A stretch of DNA of 64,000 nucleotides from Bedellia somnulentella. Lineage: Eukaryota; Arthropoda; Insecta; Lepidoptera; Bedelliidae. The position numbers and the translations under genes were made by a program. Position 1 is the stretch's first letter; each line of letters starts with the position of its first letter. Below, piece after piece: positions 37,501 to 48,910 of the stretch. The stretch covers positions 11,048,501 through 11,112,500 of the forward strand of contig OY755197.1 of NCBI GenBank assembly GCA_963576735.1, read 5' to 3'. The notes beneath the pieces were generated by a model that saw only the letters and a list, made by a program, of their open reading frames with translations, did not search any database and had not been told where the DNA came from.

Positions 37501-40500
37501 AATTTCAAAACAAAAAAATACTTTATTACTTAAATGCTTTTCAGGAACTCACACACAAAAAGTTATTACAACAATCCTCACTAAAGAAAAGTCACTAATA
37601 AGTGTTCGCATTTATGGTTCATAGAGTGATCAAACAAACAGATCATCCCAGTGATCAAACAGTCAGATCATCCCAGTGATCAAACAAACAGATCATCCCA
37701 GTGATCAAACAAACAGATCATCCCAGTGATCCAACAAACAGATCATCCCAGTGATCAAACAGTCAGGTCATCCCAGTGACCTTAACCCATATCATTAACG
37801 GTCATCCCAGTGACAGCGAAAAATCAGAGTTGGTCATCCCAGTGACCCCAAAACACATCTTCAGCGGTCATCCCAGTGACCCCGAAACACATCTTTAGTG
37901 GTCATCCCAGTGACCCAAAACACATCTTCAGCAGTCATCCCAGTGACCCCGAAACACATTTTTAGTGGTCATCCCAGTGACCCCAAAACACATCTTCAGC
38001 GGTCATCCCAGTGACCCCGAAACACATTTTTAGTGGTCATCTCAGTGACCACTACAATTTATCAAATGTCTTACAAAAGACAGATTATACCTACAATCAG
38101 AACTAAGAAAATTTATAAACTTAACTCAACTCATTCAATAAAGATTCAGAACCCAACGGGTCAAACCTCTCAGGCTTTTTCTAAAACTATCATGTCATGG
38201 CTCTATTTTTACAGCCTTTTGTAACTGTCCAAAGCCGTTAAAGTGTACCTATATCCTTCTTAAACTTCTACTATTCCAAAGGAACCCTTACATAATGCGT
38301 TTAATTTTGTCTGAATTCGTTCTTCGTTTTTGCATTAATACAAAATCACCGACAGAAAACCTAGTGAATTTAGCCTTGTGCTTATCAAAACCCTCAATAG
38401 ATTGATCGGTACTCGAAACGGGAATCAAATGAAATCCACTAGTACAATCAAAGAATAAAAAGAAATTCGCGCCGTTTAATCACGCTATTAAATCTGATAT
38501 GAAAGGTACAGGAAACTAATCGGGCACTGTATTACTATTTAGTTCACGATAGTCTACGCACGCACATCATATTGGTACCATTACGTTTCTTTACTAATAA
38601 CGCAGGGCTAGAAAAATGGGGAACCACTTCGCCTAATTATGTTAGCTTGTAAAAGTTCATTGACCTTAGCTCTTATCACCCGCCGTTCATCCGGCGTGAA
38701 CGAATTTTCATCAACTCGTATAGTCGAAAAACCTACAATAAGATAACTTTCTATTTTTAAAATACCTAGCATCTCGCTTTTTGCAGCGTCACTAACATCG
38801 CATCAACTTGTGCTAAATTTATTTCAGACGCTATGATTACTTGAGAACTATATTCAACATTTAACTTTCGAGCGTGAAATTTGAGGTAGACATATTTACG
38901 GCAAAGCCTAGCGCTAAAATTTCTCTACCTAACATTATGTTACAACGCAGATACATATCTGGCAAAACGTGGAGTAAAAATACAAATCTAAAATCACAGA
39001 TCTTCACCTTACGCTATATTTGTACAGTGCTAAACGTACTACTCAAGCCTATTCCAGTTAATTAACAACATTGTTTTTGCGTTTCCACAAATCTTTAACG
39101 CTACGCTCTCTTTAACTAAGGAGAATTCGGCACCGGAATCATAATGAAAAATAAACTGCTCACCAGAATGAGTCAGTGTACCTGAAGGTGGTTACACTGC
39201 AAAAGTCGACTCTGCTCGACGCGAGTACTGGTACCTGACCTGACCTCCGGCGCTGGTGGCGCTCTTGCACCGGCTCGCAACGTGTCGCGTCGTTTCACAC
39301 TTGAAACACACCAATAGCTTGATGAACTGGCTAGTAAAGAGTATGACGTCGCAGTTTTCCCGCTCACTGGCTTAGACTAGAAGCGATGTTTAGGTCTTAT
39401 CTTAGACCGTCATATATCGGCTTTGTGTCCAACTTTTCCACAGCTGTAACACTGTGATAACCAATTGGATGCAGATCCTTTTAACGCGCGGCTCATCGCC
39501 ATGACGAGGCTTCCATCCTGCAGTGGATGGAACCGTATCTGTACAGAATCCGTAGTTGCAGATCAGGAGCTCGGAGTCGAATTCCGGTAGAGTAACTTTA
39601 TCACTGGACACTGTAAGAGGTTTTAACGCTCCAATAAAGGCTAACATATTTCGATTTTGCACTTCAAATAAACTTTTCCATTTATTGTCACTTTCTTTAT
39701 ATTACGATTCACGAAATCGGCGTTGGGGAGATCCCGCTTCTGATAACGTCGGCAGGGTAGATCATCGTAGATTCATGATTCCTCAATGACAAATCAGACA
39801 CAGAAATAAATAATCACAGCTTTAATCAACTTCGCCACTATTCACAAATTAACTAAGTACAAATTATATTGCGTTAACACCGATTAGAAACGTATGACGG
39901 TTCCGAGCACAACCGATCCACTCTTTGTCCATCGTCAGAATGATCCTTGCCCGAACTCCATCAGAGGGCGCACGATTACCTCGTGACCACACCCTTCCGC
40001 TTCTTACCACTTAGTCAACTGAGTCAAATCAGCAACTCTATTAGGTATTACCGACACGTAGTCAATTCAGTAACTGTATTAGGTGCCGCCGACATGTAGT
40101 CAAATGAGCAACCATATTAGGTGCCGCCGACATATATATGTATGTTGTTACGAATGCGCTGGTTCTTTAGCTAAATAATTCTATTTAGAAAATTGGTGAA
40201 GAAAATCGCCTTGACATATATATTTGTGAAAAAAAAGGAACATCGAAAATAATATTAAGAAAAATATACTCTAGAGATCCTCGTCCACACATGTGTGAGC
40301 AAAAAGAAGTATTTGTAGCGTATGCAGGTAACACATGAATGTTTTTTTTATTTTAATATTAAATTATTGTTAAAAACTTTTTTGTAATAACTATTTGTTA
40401 CAATAAGATTATTATATGGAGATTTTTTTACAAAAAAATAGAAACCAAACTGAATTTTTTATATAAATATCGTTGATATTGTTTAAACAATATAAATAAT

Positions 40501-43500
40501 TCCGTCCCCGCTCTAAGAGGTTTCTGATTTTAAATAATATAAAAAAACAAAATTAAAAAAAAAAAAAACATCGAAATCGGAGCTGTTCTTGAGGACTTCC
40601 GAGGCAAAGGCTTCATTGACTCCACTAAATGAGGTGATGCACTACAGCGGATAAAAAGTGGTAAAAACAGTATTTTCGCGAAACGTCAACAACTGAAGAA
40701 AAGAGTATCTATAATAATAATTTTATCAAGGAGTACAGTAGACTCGATCGAAACCTCCTTTAAAAAAGTGTCCTTTGCGAAACGATTAAAAAACATTATG
40801 AAACGGAAACGGAACATAAATGTCATCGGGTGTCAGTCAAAATGGCGACTGAAATTTTTCTGTCAGCACCATTAGAATTAAGCAGAATATTCGTCAATCC
40901 GAATTCTGCGGATATATGTTATCGACTCAAAATCATTATTTTTTCATGTTTGATTATTCAGGTAAGCTTTGGATCGAGTCTACCGTACCCCGCGACGAAA
41001 TTATAAATATAGACAAGAAAGATTTGTTTGTTATTGTAAGGAAAAAGTTTCAAAACCTTTTTACCGATTTCAAATTATTTTTCAAGACTTTTCAACCTTC
41101 ATAAAAAAACGTAAGTTATATATTACGTCACTTTAAATTAATATTTATCATTTAATTTACAGTGGAAATAACTGTGCGAAACTAGGGCATTCTTCTAGTT
41201 ATTAAACACAAACATACTTAATTAACGAATCAGCGCTGACACTTTCGACATAAAATAAATAATCTATATGCTGTGTTATTAAGGAATAGAGTGGATTTCT
41301 TTTGAGAGATTTTAGAATAGTCAGTTAATACAGAATGTTTACAAAGATGATATGACATGATAGTCCAATGAGTACAACATCCGCCTGTAAACAGACAGGC
41401 GTGAGTTCAAATCCCGGGTCGGGCCTTACACCAATTTGTCTTTTCTAAAGTCATATGTGTGGTTAATTTATCATGGTTGTTAACGGCGAGGGAAAACATC
41501 TTGAGGAAACCCACATGGCCGAGTTGTACATAGCCATGTGACAGTGTATTCGTACAAAACGGCGTAGGGCTGCCCCCTCTCACGTGAATACACTGTCTAA
41601 GCAAAACTCGGGTACATATTTTGGACACTAGGTAGCGCTGTCACTTATTGTTAAGAAGTATTGGTACCTCTGCCAACCCCATCGGGGATAAACGGCGTGT
41701 ACGTTTATGTTTTATGTTTACAAAGATGACGAACATCTTTTCTTTACTGAGTTTACAGTTGCACCTTAAATTACGAATTCTATTAATGAGCAATGGGATA
41801 TAGGATAAATAAACTATATAAAGATACATTATAAGGAATATTTACCATCATTAAGAAACTATTGCATATTCGCCGTGTAGTGTCGGCTTAGAATAGCACT
41901 ACCCCGTTTCTACCGATGGATGTACGTAAGAGGCGACTAACGGTATTGGGGCTTTTAAGGGATTTTTGGGCGATGCGGTTGGAGACCAATCACCAACAAC
42001 CTTTATTTTTACCATCTTTTCCCCACTCACATTTCCAAAAGTGGCTGAGGAATTTCTAATTACTTAGCTCTGGCTACCCCTTCTAGGGATTTACAGCCGT
42101 GAGTATATGTATGTATGTATGTATGTTTTTTGGTATCATTTGATTCCCTTTGATTTGGACATCACATCCCACTTATCTCTTTTACAAGCTCATTGACATT
42201 AATTACGAAGACTTTTAAAAAAAAATGTTTGCCGTGTAGTGCCGTCTTAGAATGTCACTACCCCTTTCTACCCACGGGTGTCGTAAACCTGTCTACCGTC
42301 GGGTGTTTTAGGGCAATGCGGTTGGAGACCCATCACCAAGGATACTTTACTACCATCTTGTCCCCTATCAACTTCCAAATGTGGCTGAAGAGTTTCTAGC
42401 TCTGAAGTTCTGGCTACCCCCTTTTGGGATTTATGGCCGTGAGTATATGTATAGTACTTATAAAAATACTTATAAAATATATCCCAAAACCAGCCCAACC
42501 AGCCACCAAACCCACCTGGTATACCTATCATAGGGCTGCTCCCCGTACAGGTCTGTCTCGTCCCGCTCGAACGCCTCCCCGCGCGCCCCGCCCTCCTCCG
42601 CCCGCGACCTTGGCGACGTCCTTTACACACACACACACACACATTTAACATGGAAAGCTGAGCTTTAAGATAGATTGTACGACACAATAAAGAGCTTATT
42701 CCATTTGTCTGAATGAAGACGTCTGAAAGCCACAGTATCTGAATTCAGACTAGTGGAATAACGTTCAAACTGAAATTTGTGTAGTGGAATAACAAGCGGC
42801 TGCGGCAGTAACTTCGAAGGACGTCTGAATTCAGCAACGACAAAGTGTAATGGAATAAGCTCTTAATATTTCAAACACAGATGATGAAAATACAAATGGT
42901 ATGTATGATAGCGTGTTACGGTTTCACACATTTTACATGGAAAATTTATGGTGATCATCATATTGTGAAATAGATATTTAACATGGACAGCTTATGATAG
43001 ACAGAGCACATAATATTTTTAATGTGAGGACGTCCTTCGAAAGTTAGCTGTGTAGTTTCGGCTTAGAATAGCACTACCCCATTGCTTCCGGTGGGTGTAC
43101 GTAAGAGGCGACTAACGGTATTGGGGCATTTCGGGCGATGCGAAGAAATTTTTCATTCCTCAGCTCTGGCTACCCCATCTAGGGATTTTTAGCCGTGAGT
43201 ATATGTATGTCCTTCGTACATACACAAACGTTTCACATGGGAAGCTTATGGTAGATAAAACACATCATATCATTAACGTAGATATTTCATAGGAAAGCTG
43301 AACAGGACACAGGACTTACATTAAGGTGGACAGAGCAAATAACATGGAGATAGATGGGACAAAATCAAATTGGTATGTATGTATGGAGTAAAATAACTGT
43401 GAGTGAATAAAATAGAGGTGGTAGTGTTGCGCGTAGCTACAGTTTCGTGGCTTGACCGAGATGGTCTTGCGCGACGATAAACTGTATGCGTGTGTTTTGA

Positions 43501-46500
43501 ATGATTTATGAATATAATAACTGTAAGTAAATAAAATTGTATGAATGAATTAAATTTGTACGTGTGTTGTGTTAATAGTATAAATAAATAATACTAAGTA
43601 AACATAAATTAAATAATAAAATGTGGGATGTAAATAAATAAATAATATAGTAATTTATGCGTACACACCACATATAATTGCATATTATGGAAATATTGTA
43701 CGAATATGATATGGTATGTAGGCACGGTGAAACGATTAAATTATCGAAATCATTTGAGAAATTGCTTGGTCGTAATTTATCGTAAAATAATTAGTGATAT
43801 CATATCTTTTAGAAGATGTACTAAATACTTAGTTTTGATCGAGTTTATAAATATTTAAAACGATATTTTATCATAAAATATACATGTAAACTCAGTCGTT
43901 CACTTGGCTTGAATGTTCTTCTAAATAAAACAATTCAATTTATTAAATACAAAAGACTGGAAGTGTAATGGTATCCATTTGAACTAATATTGATATATTC
44001 TTCGAATATTTAAGTTTGAATATTGCAAGATGTAAATATAATATAGAATAGAAAAAAATCATATAAATAAATTTTAACTTATTTATGATAGCTAAAGTAA
44101 CCTATGGTAGCCAAACTTATAATGAATATAATGACACCATCCATATATTTTTCAAAATAAAAGAAGTTAATGATATTCATTTATTTATTTATTCAATTAT
44201 ATATTTAATTATATTATATATCAATTTATTTTTACCATCTTTTCCCCACTCACATTTCCAAAAGTGGCTGAGGAATTTCTAATTCCTTAGCTCTGGCTAC
44301 CCCTTCTAGGGATTTATAGCTGTGAGTATATGTATGTATGTTAATGATATTCATTAAATGACAAAGCAAGACATCACTACAAAACAAATCACGTGTTCAC
44401 AAAAACGTTCAACAACATAGAAACAATTAAACGTGCATGAAATATTATATTTAAATTATTAAAACCCCCTTGTTTCGGAGAGCCGGCAATCCGTCATCGC
44501 TCGTTGCTAATATACTATATCGGTAGATGTCATTAATGTCTATAGTAATTTTACCGACTCGCTGCAGACGCGCAGTGTTTCTATCTCGCTCCCACTTATG
44601 GGTCTTATGGGATGATAGAAAATCTTTTTTGTGAGGTGAGCAAGTTCGGGTATTTTTCTACCTGAGTCGATGACTTACACATATCGATATCGACGTACCG
44701 CTGCTCACAACCCTTTATCTGTTATGATTTTTGACCGCGCCTGCAGCGAGTCGGTAAAAATACTATAGCAACCGTCACTAGATAAGAGTCGTGAACTCGT
44801 GAGCTATGGGCATCCTATATTATGTGATATGTGATGATCATAAAACTTACCTGCGCAACGGCTGATCATCCACGGGGTAGTCTGGAGTCCATCCGTCAGA
44901 GAACACAGGTTGGTATGGAGGGATTGGGGTCTTCCATTGCTCTCTGAAAACACACAGGACACAGTTAAGAACTGTGGTGGGAATTTTTGATAGAATATTT
45001 TTATAGGGTACCAAAAGATTTCAAATGGAATTATTATTCCATTTGAAATATTTACAAGCTTTTTGTTAAGAATTGCTCTAGAATGTGCATTATCATCTAT
45101 TCATAGATTGGCATTTGCCTACCAAAATTAAAAAGAGAATGATCGAGGCTTCTTTTATTTAGTACCCGTAAAATTAAAAAAAATACTACCTAATAACAAA
45201 AAAATGGTTGATACATAAAAAACAAACACATAATTTTTTTTCTTCACCTTGCTACAAATTGGTTAGATGTACGATATGCGTGTCATCACATCACTCATCA
45301 TTTTACAGATTTCAGATTTACCAAATATCATACTAAAATCTGCAATCTGTCTACTCCTGTTTACAATTCCTTAGCTCTGGCTACCCCTTCTAGGGAATTA
45401 TAGCCGTGAGTATATGTATGTATGTATGAAACAACATCATACATACCTGAAGACCTTTACACCTATAATCGTCGAATAATTGCTTCATTTCATTTCATTT
45501 CATTTCATTTCATTTCATTTCATAACCCTATCAGACTGCTTACCTAGGAATCAACCAAGCATCCCCAAGCGAATGCCAAAGCTCAGTTTCTTTACTCGTC
45601 ACACAATTGGCCAGCAAATTCAGCGCATCCCTTGTCAACAATGGCTGAACAACTCTCGAAGGTAACCTCGGGGCTGCAGCGTCCTGCGCCGCATCAACTA
45701 TCAAAGCCAAAGGGGTAAACAGGAAGTGTACTAGTTCCGGAGCATTCGGGTCGTGGATGTGGGCCCGAAGTCTTGCGAGGAGGTTGAAGGATAGTTTGAA
45801 CTTTTGGAGGACGTCGACAAAGTCTCTTTCTGGTGGGGGTCTTGTTCTTAGGGCTAGCATTCCGTCGCCGGCACCTTGAAGGATAATAATTTTTATTAAG
45901 CTTATTACAAAAAAACTTCAAATTAAAAACTAAACAGAAAAATTAAATATTATTATTTTTTATTTAAAAAAGAACCGCCTTCAAAAATCCAACTGAAAAG
46001 TATAAAATAATTTTTATTTATTTTATTATGTACAACTCTATTCAACTTCTTCTTTTTGAAGTCGGTGCCAAACCAATTTTCATGACAAAGAAGAACGAAT
46101 ATTAGTGGCCCGCCCAAGTTGAGTGAGTTCTCCACCCCATCAGCGTATGTCATCCTTTCATCCTTCCTTTTTAATCAATTAATAAAAAAATCGCATTAAA
46201 ATTCATTTCGTAGTTTTACAGATTAAAGTATACATAAGGATGTCCGTATATCCCAGACAGGGAGAGAGAAAGCGACTTTGTTTTATACTAAGTAGTGATT
46301 TAGATTCTCGATCGTCTTTTTACAAAGTGTTAGAAGTATTGGTTGTGCCAACTCGGTGCATGCATGTCTCTGTCGAATTGTTAATTCCGTTAGTTTGAAA
46401 TCTGATAATCTTACATAACCTAACCTAACGTTAGTTTACTATCTCGCTATCTATCTAAAATTATAATTTACTAGTATTTACAGTTTTACGGTGACATGTA

Positions 46501-48860
46501 TATTATGATAATTTCTCTGCGGAGTGCGACGCATGCACACCAGGCTAAGCACCGCTCACTGTCCCCCAATTCCATCCTTTATAAAGCGACGTCGTCGTTG
46601 CGAGCGGAAGAAATTTCTTGATTTTTGAGCGCGATTGTGTTACCTACTGTTGTTGAGGCACTATCGATTGATTTATTATTCGTATGGTTTTCTCTATGTA
46701 GCAATTTTCATTTTGGATTTGTCTGTTTGGCACCGACTTCAAAAAGAAGAAGTTGAATAGAGTTGTACATAATAAAATAAATAAAAATTATTTTATACTT
46801 TTCAGTTGGATTTTTGAAGGCGGTTCTTTTTTAAATAAAAAATAATAATATTTAATTTTTCTGTTTAGTTTTAAATTTGAAGTTTTTGTTTTTCTTTTTT
46901 ATTTTATACTTTTTAGTGATAAGTTCTTAAATCACTCTGAGTTTTTTTAGTGAATTAGTGATAGTTTTTGAGAGATAAGTTTTACTGTCCGTTTATTTTA
47001 TAGTTTTTTTAACAGGTAGTTATAATATTTGTTATTATGACTTTAGCTTACTTGTTACTATTTTGTTTACCTGCGGGCCTAGATAGAAAAGCAAAGGATG
47101 CATTAAGGAAAAGTCGCGTAAGGGAGAACGAAACACCCATCGAAAAAAAAACAAAGACTAGCAGGGCAAGCACGAGCCGTATTTAAACTAGTTATCGCGG
47201 GGGATAAAGCAGCCATCTTTTACACACTTACTTAGTATCGTATACTGCCATCTCATTCTATCTATATATACGAGTTACCGACACCGTTATCGTGTCGGTA
47301 ACTCGTGCTTGCCCTTCAGAATGAGAGAGATCGTCAGCGTGCTGCTCTTGCTGCCGAAACAGATGAGCAAAGAGAAGTTCACCTATCACAAATGCGAAGA
47401 AACACTCTTATATATATGTAGCGTTGAGTCGAGTAAAATCCCTTGATGAGATGGCTTTAAGTGATATAGATTCAAAGAAATTACTTAAATGGTTAAGACC
47501 ATTCCGAAAGCGCGAAATTCCCCATGACGAAAGCGCCTTGATTGAAATGACCAGGATGAAAAACATGATGTTGCAATATATATTTTTTTCTTTAATATAA
47601 TTAAGAGTAATTTATTCATGTTTTTATATTCTTTTTTGTTCAATAATTTAGTAACTCTGTGTATTACTAATAAAAAAAACTTTATTAACATATATTGATA
47701 AATTTCTGTCTAGTATTGATAACTTTACATACATACTTATATTTCAAACTAAGAAACCTCCTTTTTTTCGAGTCGGTGAAATAACTTTTAACCCATCTTC
47801 TAAATGTAACGAATACTTTTCTGAAAACCGCATCCAAATAGCTTTAGCCAAACGTGAGATAATCGCGGACCAACACACATACATACAGGTCAAACACAGA
47901 ACCTCCTTTCTTTTTTGGTCGGTCAAGGCACTAAAACCTTCTCCTAAATGTAACGAATACTTTTCTGAAAACCGCATCCAAATAGCTTAAGCCAAACGTG
48001 AGATAATCGCGGACCAACAGACATACATACAGGTCAAACACAGAACCTCCTTTCTTTTTTTGGTCGGTTAAGGCACTAAAACCTTCTCCTAAATGTAACG
48101 AATACTGTCCTGAAAACCGCATCCAAATAGCTTAAGCCAAACTCGAGATAATCGCGGACAATTATACATACATACATACAAACAATCGAACTGAGAACCT
48201 CCTTTTTTGAAGTCGGTTAAAAAAACTATTTTTGCTATCGGTCTAAACTAACGGTTTTTAGGTTTTTCAATCTCTTGCCCCTTTTGAAAGATAAAAAGCG
48301 AAAATATTGTTAAAAACAGGACTATGATGTAACATGCTGTAATGTTCATAACAGCTTTAGTCCCCTCTTACGTACATCCACTGGAAGAAACGAGGCAACT
48401 GACATTCTAAGCGAAACCAAAAGAAAGTCACTACTTGGCTTCTTCAATAATTTTGCAATAATAACATACTCAGTTTCTATTTACTTTTCTTGTTTATTAA
48501 CTATAATATTAGATTATAATTATACCTTTCAAATCTAAAATAATGCTAACACTACCTTTCCTCGCCCCCCGGGCCCGCCGCCGCCGCTCCAGCTCGCGCG
48601 ACGCCGCCGCCGCGTGCTGCAGCCGCGCTATGAACTTCTCTATGTCGTCGAAACATCTGCAATATCATGAATATTTAGTTCAGAGTAAAGCAAGTCAAAT
48701 TGTAACTTAATATTAAGTTGAATTTTACTTCTACTTCGGATATGGGAGGTGTAATAAAAGGCACACATATTTTTTAAGTCCAGATATTTAAATACACTTA
48801 CGACTAGGAAAAGGCATCTAGAACTTCGGAATTTAAAAAATCATCAGACACTTTTAGAAG

Positions 48861-48910
<50 letters not shown>

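Larger units (their letters stand above)
37004..40132 (-). mobile_element. Young, internally deleted Ty3/Gypsy-type LTR retrotransposon
   Basis: Two direct ~388-bp repeats (37004-37391 and 39745-40132) differ at about three positions and are flanked by TATAT on both sides (36999-37003 and 40133-40137). Internal coding remnants run on the minus strand: a zinc knuckle (CYSCGKVGHKA, ~39413-39450) whose last Cys is lost to a stop, a protease site (DSGAEFS, ~39120-39160), a reverse transcriptase motif (CVDYRELN, ~38550) and an integrase C-terminus (FSVGDFVL, ~38330). The element is 3.1 kb, so most RT, all RNase H and most of integrase are gone, and stops are frequent. Non-autonomous. Similarity to the Kabuki/CsRn1 group is a guess. 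Confidence 0.85.
34455..40640. mobile_element. TIR DNA transposon with XPG-like/CXC protein (Academ-like?)
   Basis: Terminal inverted repeats of about 170 bp face each other: 34455-34626 on the left and about 40463-40635 on the right. Shared blocks include AGTGGAGTCAATGA, GGAAGTCCTCAAGAACAGCT, CCTCTTAGAGCGGGGACGGA and TTGTTTAAACAATATCAACG. An outer ~28-bp inverted match (33956-33984 and 40695-40723, around AGATACTCTTTTCTTCAGT) suggests the true ends may lie further out, with about 400 bp of extra sequence in the left arm. Inside, on the minus strand, is a protein with nuclease-like and CXC parts. Known: Academ elements are TIR transposons, some carrying an XPG-like nuclease. Inference: this is a decayed member or relative, because no DDE catalytic core is visible. 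No convincing target-site duplication was found. An LTR element is nested at 37004-40132. Confidence 0.75.
42640..43390. repeat. Degenerate AACATGGAAAGCTTATGGTAG repeats
   Basis: At least five loose copies of ACATGG(A/G)AAGCTTATGGTA occur here, broken by the TAA-flanked MITE and a family A copy. Unit length about 70-100 bp. Confidence 0.5.

Noticed and set aside
37625..38056. CRISPR-like regular repeats
   Set aside because: Eukaryotic context, units are contiguous with near-identical spacers and lie inside an LTR element; it is a minisatellite.
38033..39065. Plus-strand ORFs in the LTR element
   Set aside because: The recognisable Gypsy motifs are on the minus strand; these are shadows.
40190..40335. 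Plus-strand open stretch with CEKKGTSKIILRKIY
   Set aside because: Short, no start or splice support, inside the right part of the TIR element; perhaps a remnant of a second transposon gene but not provable.
40843..40970. ORF starting MATEIFLSAPLELS with a CAG|gtaagc donor
   Set aside because: It lies between short inverted repeats (GTACAGTAGACTCGATC at ~40734 and its mirror near 40970-40988) and looks like the inside of a small TIR element; no homology recognised.
42268..42687. 139-codon minus-strand frame over EPS8 exon 9
   Set aside because: Wrong frame for EPS8; it reads through the exon by chance because of high GC, then into a family A copy.
45953..46153. Short ORFs in the 977-bp TIR element
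   Set aside because: Composed of arm sequence and AT-rich interior; no transposase motif seen.
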